Shown here: positions 1 to 11,808 of the stretch, one piece after another
Numbering within the stretch: the first letter of the stretch is position 1
How the letters are laid out: every line of letters starts with the position of its first letter
Assembly: GCF_026222555.1 (NCBI RefSeq)
Contig: NZ_CP098511.1
Span: forward strand, 167,501-231,500
Direction of reading: 5' to 3'
From: Aquimarina sp. ERC-38
GTDB taxonomy: Bacteria; Bacteroidota; Bacteroidia; Flavobacteriales; Flavobacteriaceae
DNA length: 64,000 nucleotides
The notes under the pieces: generated by a model
Seen by the model: only the letters and a program-made list of their open reading frames with translations
Databases searched by the model: none
What the model was told of the DNA's origin: nothing
Position numbers and translations under genes: made by a program

Positions 1-1225
<1,225 letters not shown>

Positions 1226-1556
1226 GCCTTTTGCTCTTAAACTCGCTCTTCTTAGTTTTTTTATCTCTCTATTATTCTATTTCTCTTTCAGATCAGTTAT
1301 CCTTTCCCTACTTCTATCTTACTAACCTCATCATACATACCTTATACCTGCCCGGTAATTTCTTAACCAAAACAAACATACTGTACCTATCGTAAAGCCA
1401 ACCAAATAAAATAAGTCAAAACAACCAATCCTTCTCGTTTCTCTTAATCAATATGTCAATGAACTTTTGCCCCCTCCAACTCCCCCAATGGGGGAGAGTA
1501 ACATTTGTTACCCCCCTAAGAGTTCCTCCCCAATGGGGAGGTTAGGAGGGGCCTTG
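1226..1556 (-). other. Internal transcribed spacer between tRNA-Ala and 23S
   Basis: This stretch has no gene. It is an AT-rich transcribed spacer that contains a compound palindromic repeat at 1469-1554, listed separately. The rest would be expected to pair into the 23S processing stalk, but no further element was recognised. Confidence 0.7.
1469..1554. repeat. Compound REP-like palindrome in the rRNA spacer
   Basis: Two short perfect palindromes sit close together: CTCCCCC-AAT-GGGGGAG at 1480-1496 and CCTCCCC-AAT-GGGGAGG at 1525-1541. They are enclosed by outer inverted arms, GCCCCCTCC at 1469-1477 and GGAGGGGCC at 1546-1554. The whole could fold as a clover-like structure. It resembles REP-type intergenic repeats in layout, but family membership was not tested. 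It lies inside the rRNA transcript, directly after the tRNA-Ala 3' end. Confidence 0.7.
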
Positions 1557-1630
<74 letters not shown>

Positions 1631-1959
1631 TTCCCTCAAGTTATGAGTGATGGGTTATGAGTTATGAGCCTTCTAACCCATACCAACTCAACTTCTTGAA
1701 TTTCCTTTCAATACGTGTCCTAAACCTAAGTCAAAACACCTCTACAATGAACGTATCTTTAGTTATTTTACGGTTTAGTTATTTAGTTATTCGTTACTTA
1801 GTTATTTGTTTTCTACTTCTAACAATAAAATCAAAACTTAATAACCCAATAACTTCTAACCTAATAACCAATAACCGCAAGCAAAGCTTGCAACTAAGTA
1901 GTCTCAGGCAGACTCCCTTCCTTTCGTCAGGGTAAACTCCTCGTCTTACCTTTCGACAG
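1631..1959 (-). other. Spacer between tRNA-Ile and tRNA-Ala
   Basis: No gene. AT-rich transcribed spacer with short reiterations of TTAGTTATT around 1765-1812. A 19-bp copy of the tRNA-Ile 3' end lies at 1897-1915, 61 bp from the real one at 1958-1976. Confidence 0.6.
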
Positions 1960-2033
1960 TAGTCTCAGGCAGACTCGAACTGCCGACCTCTACATTATCA
2001 GTGTAGCGCTCTAACCAGCTGAGCTATGAGACT
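1960..2033 (-). tRNA. tRNA-Ile(GAU)
   Basis: A 74-nt cloverleaf on the minus strand. Acceptor AGTCTCA (5' end at 2033) pairs with TGAGACT. The anticodon stem CTACA/TGTAG encloses loop CTGATAA with anticodon GAT. The T arm is GGCAG-TTCGAGT-CTGCC and the discriminator is A. CCA is not encoded. It is the first tRNA in the 16S-23S spacer. Confidence 0.97.
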
Positions 2034-2336
2034 GTCTTTTAAAATAGACCCAAGACCATACGAACCAAGACCCAAGACAAAAACGTCTTGTCTTCTTGTC
2101 TTCTTGTTTCCTGTATCTTTCTTTAAATTAATTAATCGACAGCTAAAAGAATTAAAACCAGGTACTCATCTACCACTACCCCTACTTAAACAATCAACTA
2201 TAAAAGCTAATGGCCCAGTAGAAGATAAAAGTAAAGAGAAAAAGAAAGCCTCCGATCGTACCTCTCGTTTGTCTGCTTAGTGGTAAGTATAATAGGAACC
2301 TACTAGTTACCAATCATACCTACTCGCAGAGCTTCT
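2034..2336 (-). other. Spacer between 16S rRNA and tRNA-Ile
   Basis: No gene. The stretch holds short direct and inverted reiterations of CCAAGAC/GTCTTG around 2040-2105 that could form an rRNA-processing stem. Nothing else was recognised. Confidence 0.6.
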
Positions 2337-3865
<1,529 letters not shown>

Positions 3866-4092
3866 AATCTTTCCCTACTTGCGCAGGGATGATAATAATC
3901 ATAGTGCCTCAATAGCACCCTTCAATTACCATGTTTCTCAAAAAATACAACCGGAATTCTAATACTTCCTCTTCTCTGTCCTCTTAAACTATAATCTTAT
4001 CCTTACCATAATTACTTACCGTAAAGAATAAACTACAACTTAAAAAAACTAATGATGCTAGTCTTAATTCTTCTTTCTTATTTGTATCACTA

Positions 4093-4128
4093 TTTGTCAT
4101 GGATTCCTGCCTTTGCAGGAATGACAAA
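4093..4128. repeat. Palindromic element in the 16S leader
   Basis: TTTGTCAT at 4093-4100 pairs with ATGACAAA at 4121-4128. Inside, TCCTGC pairs with GCAGGA around a CTTT loop, with a 4-nt bulge on one side. It looks like the short mobile-type palindromes scattered in marine bacterial genomes. It lies within the rRNA leader transcript. Confidence 0.6.
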
Positions 4129-4244
4129 CAATGTACGCGCTGTCAATCAATATGTCTATGAACTTTATCCTCAATCCAGTTGAGGATCTCTACCTCCAAC
4201 TTAATTTGAGGTCTATAGATTTCCACCTTCGTGGAAACTTACCT

Positions 4245-4330
4245 GTGAGTACCCAGGGAATCGAACCCCTACCTATTACTTACCAAAGCAATACCCTTTC
4301 TTACACCTATATAAATGAACCTTATCGCTC
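4245..4330 (-). pseudogene. Decayed tRNA-like remnant upstream of 16S
   Basis: On the minus strand there is a good tRNA 3' half: T loop TTCGATT on a GGGG/CCCT stem (4255-4269), followed by GGTACTC (4247-4253) and an A where a discriminator would be. No matching 5' acceptor GAGTACC exists upstream, and the anticodon arm (around 4277-4294) gives an 8-base rather than 7-base loop. I read it as a tRNA relic downstream of a strong stable-RNA promoter. A chance resemblance is possible. Confidence 0.4.
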
Positions 4331-4360
4331 CTCTCCTTAACCCATCCTCTCAGCCCCAAA

Positions 4361-4400
4361 GCGGGTGCAAATATACAACTACTTTTTACTTTTAAACAAA
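4361..4400 (-). promoter_or_regulatory. rRNA operon promoter, proximal
   Basis: Minus strand: TTG at 4399-4397, a 21-nt spacer, then TATATTTG at 4375-4368. This matches the Bacteroidota primary sigma pattern TTG-N17/23-TAnnTTTG. It is followed by GCACCCGC, the start-site context often seen before stable RNAs in flavobacteria. It lies about 500 bp upstream of 16S. Confidence 0.75.
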
Positions 4401-4571
4401 ACTTTTTTAAGTTTTTTTGAAGAAAGTTTCTTAACCTCTTTAAAACCTTTATAACTAAACTATTACAAGGTTTTTACCAGGACTTTTCTTTCCCCCAAAA
4501 CAAAAAAAATACTACCTAGTCAATGAACTTTGCTTTTTACTTAAGAATATATCACTATACCCTCCCGCTAA

Positions 4572-4612
4572 GCGGATGCAAATATACAACCCTTTTTTAC
4601 TTCTTAAACTAA
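4572..4612 (-). promoter_or_regulatory. rRNA operon promoter, distal
   Basis: A second copy of the start-site block. GCGGATGCAAATATACAAC at 4572-4590 differs by one base from the copy at 4361-4379. On the minus strand it gives a -7 box TATATTTG at 4586-4579. The -33 box is poor (TTTAAG near 4606). The two copies suggest tandem promoters for the rRNA operon. Confidence 0.65.
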
Positions 4613-4751
4613 TTCTAAACCCGTTTTTTTAAAGTTTTTTTTTGACCTACCACTTAACTTATTAATAACAAGTGTAATATCATAGTTATGATATCCTCTT
4701 TTAATTCTATAGACATACATATTATTTGATGCTACCCTTACTATTTAATAA

Positions 4752-4792
4752 GAAAAATCCTGTCAATGTAACTTACATGAACAGGATTTTTC
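4752..4792 (-). terminator. Hairpin terminator downstream of the secreted protein gene
   Basis: GAAAAATCCTGT at 4752-4763 pairs exactly with ACAGGATTTTTC at 4781-4792. An inner TGTAA/TTACA pairing extends the structure. A T run follows on the minus strand. It ends the gene whose stop is at 4883 and separates it from the rRNA promoters. Confidence 0.75.
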
Positions 4793-4882
4793 CATAAAAA
4801 CTTCGCGGCTATACAAACAAAACTAAAAAATAGCCAACCAACCAATGGTGGTTAAAGTTTTAGTATTTTAAGCTATTATACA

Positions 4883-5722
4883 TTATTGAACAACAATTCT
4901 TGTGCTTAACCTACCGAAAGTTGATCTTGACCGAGCATTTACTATGTATATCCCTGGTTCTAAGTTATTGAATCTATAAATATTTCTTCCTCGGTTTAAA
5001 CGCTGTCTTATTCTCGTTATACTTTGTCCCGTTTGAATATTTACTAGTCTAATAAACGCTATATCGTCAATGGTACTTCGTAAAACTACGGATAAACGAT
5101 TAGATCCGTTAGGGCTAAAAGCATTTAATTGTACTTGTGCTCCAATTGAATTGTCAGGAGGTGTAATAGTCGTGTCCGGAAAATCAATAGGAGTTAACTC
5201 TCCATTGCTTTCTACCCGAAACAAATTATTAACAGTATCTGCAATAAAATCAGGATCAATAGCACCCAAATTACCTAAATCATCAATTGCTGGTCCAGAC
5301 GTATCAAAATTAACCGTTACACTTGATCCGAAATCATTGTTTCCATTAATTAGTCGATCATCGTTTGAACCTACAAATCGGGTTATTCTCCTGGACACTG
5401 CCCAAGCAGCACCTTCGGCAAAACCATTATTGCCTGAATCTTTTATGGTAAGTATAAAATTGCCATTTCCTCGTCCGTCTGTAAATTGATGAGTAATAGT
5501 TTGACCGGCAAATGCATTGCTATAGGCTGGCGAACTTAAAACTAAAACGCCTGGATTTCCATCACTGTCCGGAAGTCGTAATTCCCAGCTCACTTCCTCC
5601 GGAGCATTATCAAATCTAATTGTTAATTGAGTGGCCTGATTGAATCTTGGACCTTGTGCATAACTTGTAAACCCTAATAAAGTAATGAAAATTAGGGTAA
5701 TTAATGTTTGTGTTTTTTTCAT
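4883..5722 (-). CDS. Secreted protein with T9SS-type C-terminal sorting domain
   Basis: 279 residues. Residues 1-22 are a Sec signal peptide ending in SYAQ. The middle (about 30-190) has a beta-rich look with many Gly, Asn and Asp and is not recognised. The last 80 residues (from about AFSPNGSNRL) have the shape of a type A T9SS sorting domain: alternating strands, a G-I-Y-I-V motif near the end, and a final basic strand RIVVQ. This predicts export through the inner membrane and then T9SS secretion or surface attachment. It stands alone, with a terminator on its 3' side. The exact function is unknown. Confidence 0.85.
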   Translation of the reverse strand: MKKTQTLITLIFITLLGFTSYAQGPRFNQATQLTIRFDNAPEEVSWELRLPDSDGNPGVLVLSSPAYSNAFAGQTITHQFTDGRGNGNFILTIKDSGNNGFAEGAAWAVSRRITRFVGSNDDRLINGNNDFGSSVTVNFDTSGPAIDDLGNLGAIDPDFIADTVNNLFRVESNGELTPIDFPDTTITPPDNSIGAQVQLNAFSPNGSNRLSVVLRSTIDDIAFIRLVNIQTGQSITRIRQRLNRGRNIYRFNNLEPGIYIVNARSRSTFGRLSTRIVVQ

Positions 5723-6119
5723 AATAAAGTGGTTTGATTTGTATTGATTTGTTTGTGAAAATTAAAATTTTAGTAAAAAAACGGGATAATTTTACTACTT
5801 ACAAAGTTCAAATTTTATAATTATTACTATGTCGACGCAACTTCCAATAATACCTTACATAATTTTTGTAAAATTTATAATTAAGTATAAAATATAGCCT
5901 TAGAAGTTGCATTGAACTGTGTGAAGGCAACTAAATTTATTTAATAAAAAAAACCAAGAAATACGCTTTACTACAGAAGTATTTAGAGAAGCAACGTCAG
6001 CTAAACCAAATAAATAATTTAAGGAAGAATTAAATTTTACAATATTGGTAATATGGCAGGATTTATAAAAGTCCGGAAGATTGATATGCGACAACTCTAT
6101 AATATGGTAATAGCTATAG
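5723..6119. other. Intergenic region, no gene recognised
   Basis: AT-rich stretch between the porin stop and the upstream side of the T9SS protein gene. It presumably carries the latter's promoter. No clean TAnnTTTG box, repeat or RNA was seen. A reading frame at 5900-6148 on the minus strand lacks coding character. Confidence 0.5.
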
Positions 6120-8165
6120 CTAAAGGAAGAAATTCCAAACGATACCAAACCGGATTACGGCATCACGGGGTGGATATCCCGGAGCCGAAAATTCGTTATT
6201 TTGATCAAAGGCTTCCCCAAAATTTTCAACCGTAAAGAAAATTCGTGTTTGCCTGATTTTTGCATTAAAAAATAAATCCACCTGTGGAAAACCGCCAAAT
6301 TCCTGTTCGGTTCCTTCACCATCAAAATAAGCAATTTCATTAGGACTTTGCGTATAAAACTCACCTAATACCGGATCATACCCATCTGCATCATAACTTG
6401 AATAGTATTTAAAAGTTACTCCTGTTTGTAAAAAAAGTGCTTTTTTAAACCATTCATCCTGATAATAAAGGGTGTTTCGGGTAATTAATTCAGGAACTCT
6501 ATAGACTTCATTTCCTTCAGATACCTTTTGATACATTACCGTATTATTTAAACCGAACCATTTGAATCGAATATCCTGATTAAACCGTACTTTTAATAGA
6601 TTTACATTATTCGTAAATTGTCGAGGCACAGTTATGGAATCTTCATTTTTAGTAAAATAAGTAAAGTTGCTAATATCCGTTATACTTGCTTCGATATTTG
6701 CCCAATTTCTTGCTTTTAAAGTGGCTGAAATTTTATTAGTTTGAATATTCTCAAAATTTTGGCTTTCAGTGTTTATATTTTGCCAATTATAGGTAATATA
6801 GTCTTGTTGAAACAATAGAAAATTATAATTAGGGGCTACGGAATTTATATTTACTTCTCCACCCAATTCAAATCCCTGATAATTATAAAATCCTTGTACC
6901 TGAAATGCATTTCCGGTAAAATCTCCTGATATTATAGTTTTACCCGAAGCATTGATATTTAAACTGAACTTAGTAAAAGCATAATTTCCTCCTATTGCTA
7001 CTATATCTCCTTTAATCCGATTTGTAATTGTCGTTATGTTTCCAATACTGTCTGATTGCCTTAGTATTCGATTATAACCATAATTATAATTGGTAGTAAT
7101 TGCAGATACTGAAAGGACTCCTAAGGAGGAATGTTTACCTAGCAAAAAAACTTCATTCGTAAAATCTTCCAGAGCCACTTGAGATCCTAGTTGATTAGAT
7201 ACATAAGACAACCCAAATAAGTCGTTGGATGTGGCCTGCAAAAACCGAAACTTTTTATCATTCAAATGTAAACGATGTCCTACTTCTATTCCATCTGGGG
7301 TACTATCATTTTTTTGTATAATTCGGTAAGTATGATCTAGGTAAAATCGTTTACCATCTAATGTACTGGAAGCATCTTCAAAAGCTACTTCAATACCTCT
7401 TCGATCTTCTGAATCTTCTTCATCTTCAAACTCTTCAGTATTATTTAAGTATTGATTCAAACCGGAAGGGGAAAGTCCTCCGTTTTCTTCGGAAGTCAAA
7501 TCCTGCGAAGTAAAATGTGTTTTTAAATGATAGCGGTGGTTTTTCGTATGAAAATTTGCAGAGGTCCTAAAATTACCGGTAGTAACACGATTATTTTGGT
7601 ATTTACCTAAAGAAGTAACTCCTTTGTAAGCAATCATGAAGTTTAACTGCGGAGAAGTATTAATTGTAAAGAGTGCATCCAGTTGTTGTCCCTGTTCAAA
7701 AGTGGTTTTAAAATAAAGTTCGGTTAAGGGTGTAGGCACATTATAATACATAATATCTTCTACTTCCAGGTAATTAAAATGTTTTGCCCTAGCCCCAAAT
7801 TCAGGCAGAATATTATTTATACTTTCTCTTTTAATCAAGCTTGTATACGTATGGCCTACATTGTTTAAGGGTTGTAACCCGAAGTTATCTCTGCGTAAAT
7901 AGTTGAATTGATAATCTTTTTGAATACTTAAAGTAGTATCTACGTAGGTAGTGTCATTTTTAATATCAATGATTTTATAATCAGTAATCGGTGGTTTTTC
8001 TTTTTGTCCGGTACGATTGGTGAATTTACCCTCCTCTTCTTGTTGTAATTCATTTTCCTGATACAACCCATTCTCATTCTGAAAACCGTTCTCTTCTTCG
8101 GTTTGTGCCTGAAGGGTGAGTGTAGCATAGAGTAAACAAAATATAAAAAAGATAAACTTCTTCAT
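6120..8165 (-). CDS. Putative outer-membrane porin (Porin_10-like)
   Basis: 681 residues with a signal peptide (1-21, ending in LQAQ). A short Glu/Asn-rich linker follows (22-50). The rest is a long stretch of alternating amphipathic strands rich in Tyr, Asn and Phe, ending in a C-terminal Phe-Leu strand (RFGIVWNFFL) typical of barrel proteins. Length and layout agree with the Bacteroidota putative porin family Porin_10. It would sit in the outer membrane, with substrate unknown. A TATTTTTG -7 box lies 18 bp upstream of the start, at 8190-8183. Confidence 0.85.
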   Translation of the reverse strand: MKKFIFFIFCLLYATLTLQAQTEEENGFQNENGLYQENELQQEEEGKFTNRTGQKEKPPITDYKIIDIKNDTTYVDTTLSIQKDYQFNYLRRDNFGLQPLNNVGHTYTSLIKRESINNILPEFGARAKHFNYLEVEDIMYYNVPTPLTELYFKTTFEQGQQLDALFTINTSPQLNFMIAYKGVTSLGKYQNNRVTTGNFRTSANFHTKNHRYHLKTHFTSQDLTSEENGGLSPSGLNQYLNNTEEFEDEEDSEDRRGIEVAFEDASSTLDGKRFYLDHTYRIIQKNDSTPDGIEVGHRLHLNDKKFRFLQATSNDLFGLSYVSNQLGSQVALEDFTNEVFLLGKHSSLGVLSVSAITTNYNYGYNRILRQSDSIGNITTITNRIKGDIVAIGGNYAFTKFSLNINASGKTIISGDFTGNAFQVQGFYNYQGFELGGEVNINSVAPNYNFLLFQQDYITYNWQNINTESQNFENIQTNKISATLKARNWANIEASITDISNFTYFTKNEDSITVPRQFTNNVNLLKVRFNQDIRFKWFGLNNTVMYQKVSEGNEVYRVPELITRNTLYYQDEWFKKALFLQTGVTFKYYSSYDADGYDPVLGEFYTQSPNEIAYFDGEGTEQEFGGFPQVDLFFNAKIRQTRIFFTVENFGEAFDQNNEFSAPGYPPRDAVIRFGIVWNFFL

Positions 8166-8687
8166 CGTTATTAAAATTCAGGCAAAAATATACTTTTTAC
8201 GATAACTAAATTCATAAGATTTCTAATATATCTATTTACGACAACTAGAATCGCAATAAAGAAACCAATTTGGTCATAGGTCAAAATAATGCATACATCA
8301 TTTTGCTCCATTACCATTCCCTATGAAATTCTACAATTTAACTTTATCAAAATATTTAATAAGAACAGAATGATAAAAGGTTTTTTATAGATACTTCAAA
8401 ATTTATATGATATTTCAAAATTTTAGGTAAGCGTACTGTAAAATTACTACAATTCAGTGTTAAACTATTAGTATACAAAAAGTTACCTTTATTAATTAAA
8501 AATATAGTTTTCTGTATAATTTTAAAAAAGGCAATTATCCCATAAAGCCACCCCCTTATCTTGTTCAAATTGTTTTGAAAGCTCATTTACTTTTGATTTC
8601 AGGCATTTCAAAAGTTTCGTTTATAAGTTTTTGAATATTTTTTTAAAACTGCTTTTTCAAACCTTTTTCAGCCGTTATATTCGTACT
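8166..8687. other. Divergent intergenic region between porin and RNase HII
   Basis: AT-rich, with a minus-strand -7 box TATTTTTG at 8190-8183 for the porin gene. The remainder holds no convincing gene. A 76-codon frame at 8356-8586 on the minus strand is low complexity and has no recognisable domain. Confidence 0.5.
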
Positions 8688-9287
8688 GTGTTGGATTTAA
8701 AAATACATCCTGATTTAGTCGAATGTGGTACTGATGAAGCCGGAAGGGGTTGCCTTGCTGGCCCGGTTACTGCCGCAGCCGTTATTTTACCAGATAATTT
8801 TAAAAACACCTTACTCAACGATTCTAAAAAATTACGGGAGTCTGATCGCGATTTGCTTCGCTTACTTATTGAAGAAAAAGCTATTTCCTTTGGAGTTACC
8901 CATATTTATATGGATCGTATAGATACTATTAATATTTTGAATGCATCCATTTTAGCCATGCAAGAGAGTATTGAAAAATTAAAAATCGTACCACAACATA
9001 TTGCAGTTGATGGCAATCGCTTTTATAAAATGAAGGATATTTCACATTCCTGTATTATCAAAGGAGATGGAAAATTTTTACATATTGCAGCAGCTTCTAT
9101 TCTTGCTAAAACCTACCGCGATGAGTTTATGAAGCTTATTCATGAAGAGTACCCAATGTACAACTGGAAAAAGAACAAAGGATACCCTACCAGGGAACAT
9201 AGAGAAGCTATTAAAAAATACGGTATCACTAAGTATCACCGAAAAAGTTTTAAATTACTGCCTGAACAGTATAAGTTAGTATTATAA
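8688..9287 (+). CDS. rnhB: Ribonuclease HII
   Basis: Cleaves the RNA strand of RNA-DNA hybrids and removes misincorporated ribonucleotides. The signature [13 protein letters not shown] near the N-terminus provides the first acidic active-site residues. The later IAVDGN segment and the ILAKTYRD block complete the family pattern. The frame is open back to a TTG at 8631 with no ATG. I place the start at GTG 8688 (199 residues), because the upstream residues are hydrophobic and unlike the family, whose conserved part begins about ten residues before the DEAGRG motif. TTG at 8691 is an alternative. The lipoprotein gene follows after 4 bp, so the two are probably cotranscribed. Confidence 0.95.
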   Translation: MLDLKIHPDLVECGTDEAGRGCLAGPVTAAAVILPDNFKNTLLNDSKKLRESDRDLLRLLIEEKAISFGVTHIYMDRIDTINILNASILAMQESIEKLKIVPQHIAVDGNRFYKMKDISHSCIIKGDGKFLHIAAASILAKTYRDEFMKLIHEEYPMYNWKKNKGYPTREHREAIKKYGITKYHRKSFKLLPEQYKLVL

Positions 9288-9291
9288 GCAC

Positions 9292-11787
9292 ATGTATTTA
9301 AAATTCCTCAGAATAAATTTTGTCGTTAGCTTTAATATAATAGTAAGTTTGTTTTTTATACTATCAAGTTGTCAAAAAGAAAGCAATACTACTTCAAAAA
9401 ACAATTATTATATTCCACAAGATGCTCCGATTGTTATAAAGATTAATGATTTGGATCAGGTAAAAGAATTGATAAGAGATAATGATTTTTTAAATAAATT
9501 TTCAGGAACAAGCGTATCTAACTATATAAGTAATTTACAGGTACTACAAAACAGTTCAAATCAGGAAGCTATTTTATCGCTGGTTCCTGTAGGTAAAAAC
9601 ACCTATGAATATGTTTTTAGTTCAAAATACGATCCGGTATTATTAGAGAAAGATAGTATTCAAAAAAAGGAGAATAAAAGAATTCCTTACGCTCATAATA
9701 CTATTTATTATGTAAAGAATAAAAAAGATTCTTTTTTTGCCATTGAAAAGGATAGCATGCTCATTGCTTCTTCTTCACAATTATTGATTGAAAATAGCAT
9801 CCGAAACAAACAAACAAAAACTTTACCAGAATTAGAAAAAGCACTTTCTATTATCAATACAGATAACCCGATAGCCTTATTAGTGGATGGAACTCAAATA
9901 AAAGAGATTACCCAGCAGTTTTTTAAAGATGATGTTTTTTCTTTTCCTAAAAACTTTAGCAACTGGATATCTACAGATCTTTCTATGACACAACAATCTT
10001 TAGTGATAGATGGTATTGCTACAGAAAAAGATTCAATTATAAATACCTTAAACTTATTTAAAGGGACCATCCCTAATGAAAATAGTATCTCGCAAGTTGC
10101 ACCTGTAGAAACTACTTTTTTAACTTCTTTTACATACGATGATTATCTGAAATTTAAAAGTAACTTATCTCTTTACCAGGACAGGGATATTCAGAATTTC
10201 TCAGAAGAATTTGATGAATTAATGAGTAGTATTTCTGAATTTGGGGAGATTACCGTAGACCAGAATACCGTAGTGGTACTAAAAAGTATGGATACTACGA
10301 ATGCTTTATCCTTATTAAAAGGAACCAAGGTCAACACCTATCGCGATTATCCGATATATACCTATCAGGATGAACTAACCTTCTTATCTTCTTTACAACC
10401 CTTTTTAACACCGGAAAAATTGTCCTTTTTTACCGTTATTGAAGATTTTATACTTTTTTCGGACAATAAAAATGTATTACAACTGGTTATCGCTAATTTT
10501 ATAAATAAAACTGTTTTTGATCGTCTTCCGGCATTTATTAAGACTAAAGAACAACTTACCGATGCTTCTTCTATTTTGCTAATTGGCAATTCTAACCCTC
10601 TAAAAAACAAAATAGCTGAACATATTGATGAAGTTTATAAAAAAGAGTGGATGGGTATTGACTTAGCTTCTTATCCCATCGGAGCCTTACAATTTATTAA
10701 AGAAGGTAATTTCACTCATATACATGGTATTATTCAAAAGGAAAATACTGAGAATACTATTAATAGTGTTACTCAAAGTTCTACCACCACGCTGGATGCA
10801 CCTCTTTTAAATGCGCCACAACTGGTCTATAACCATCGCACAAAAGGAAAAGATATTGTGGTACAGGATATTGAAAACACGCTATATCTTATTTCTTCAA
10901 AAGGCACTATTTATTGGAAAAAAAAATTGGATCAACCTATTTTAGGAAAAATCGAACAAATTGACATTTATAAAAACGGAAGGTACCAGTTACTATTTGC
11001 TACCAAAGATGCAATACATTTACTGGACAGAAATGGCAAGACAGTAGCTCCTTATCCTAAAAAACTGAATACCCCAGCTACACAAGCTTTGTCTTTATTT
11101 GATTATGATAAAAATAAGAGATATCGAATTGTAATTACGCAAGGTTCAAAAGTGACAATGTATGATGCTAAAGGGGAGGTAGTTTCCGGATTTCAATTTA
11201 ACGAAGCTTCTTCACCGCTTGTTAATAAACCCCAGCATATTCGTATTGGATCAAAAGATTATATTTTACTATCCCAACAAGATGGAAAATTAACTATTCT
11301 AGATCGAGTAGGAAGAACCCGGGTTAAAGTTAAAGATACCATTTCTTTTTCCGGTCAACCCTGGTACCAGTATCAGAACACCTTTACCAGCTTGACTAAA
11401 AATAATAAAATTGTACAAGTAAATACTAAAGGTTCCGTTTTTCTGGAAGATCATGATTTAGAGGACGATAGCAGTATCGTAGCAACTAATAAAACGCTGG
11501 TTAGCTTTTCTGGTAACGTTTTAAAAATTAAAGGTGCAAAAGTTGAATTGGATTACGGGGTTTATACTGAGCCTCAAATTTTTTATGTGAATAACAAGAT
11601 ATACGTAGCTATAACGGATCTACAAACGCATAGAGTATTCCTTTTTGATAGCAACGGAAAAATGATTCCTAATTTTCCGATATACGGAAATTCAGAAATT
11701 GATTTGGCGAATATAGATAAGGACAAAAACCTGGAACTTGTAGTTAAAGGGGAAGATAATAGTATTCTTATCTATCAAATGAATTAA
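9292..11787 (+). CDS. Large lipoprotein with beta-propeller-like C-terminal half
   Basis: 831 residues. The N-terminus is a lipoprotein signal with lipobox LSSC (Cys at about 27). Residues 40-480 contain DUF3352-like features (substrate-free, mixed alpha/beta). From about 510 onward, repeated blades of the type LLDRNGKTV-PYPKKL, MYDAKGEVV-GFQF and FDSNGKMIPNFPIYG resemble PQQ-like or FG-GAP propeller repeats. The C-terminus ends in a calcium-loop-like D-x-D-K-D-x-x-L-E segment. The likely location is the outer or inner membrane facing the periplasm, and the function is unknown. It lies 4 bp after rnhB, an arrangement that implies cotranscription, not shared function. Confidence 0.85.
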   Translation: MYLKFLRINFVVSFNIIVSLFFILSSCQKESNTTSKNNYYIPQDAPIVIKINDLDQVKELIRDNDFLNKFSGTSVSNYISNLQVLQNSSNQEAILSLVPVGKNTYEYVFSSKYDPVLLEKDSIQKKENKRIPYAHNTIYYVKNKKDSFFAIEKDSMLIASSSQLLIENSIRNKQTKTLPELEKALSIINTDNPIALLVDGTQIKEITQQFFKDDVFSFPKNFSNWISTDLSMTQQSLVIDGIATEKDSIINTLNLFKGTIPNENSISQVAPVETTFLTSFTYDDYLKFKSNLSLYQDRDIQNFSEEFDELMSSISEFGEITVDQNTVVVLKSMDTTNALSLLKGTKVNTYRDYPIYTYQDELTFLSSLQPFLTPEKLSFFTVIEDFILFSDNKNVLQLVIANFINKTVFDRLPAFIKTKEQLTDASSILLIGNSNPLKNKIAEHIDEVYKKEWMGIDLASYPIGALQFIKEGNFTHIHGIIQKENTENTINSVTQSSTTTLDAPLLNAPQLVYNHRTKGKDIVVQDIENTLYLISSKGTIYWKKKLDQPILGKIEQIDIYKNGRYQLLFATKDAIHLLDRNGKTVAPYPKKLNTPATQALSLFDYDKNKRYRIVITQGSKVTMYDAKGEVVSGFQFNEASSPLVNKPQHIRIGSKDYILLSQQDGKLTILDRVGRTRVKVKDTISFSGQPWYQYQNTFTSLTKNNKIVQVNTKGSVFLEDHDLEDDSSIVATNKTLVSFSGNVLKIKGAKVELDYGVYTEPQIFYVNNKIYVAITDLQTHRVFLFDSNGKMIPNFPIYGNSEIDLANIDKDKNLELVVKGEDNSILIYQMN

Positions 11788-11808
11788 AACTAATTGCTTT
11801 CTAAAATT

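Noticed and set aside
5070..5489. A 139-codon plus-strand frame opposite the T9SS-sorted protein
   Set aside because: Shadow of the real minus-strand gene, which has a signal peptide and a sorting domain.
8356..8586. A 76-codon minus-strand frame between porin and RNase HII
   Set aside because: Low-complexity, AT-driven composition without domain, ribosome site or conserved context.
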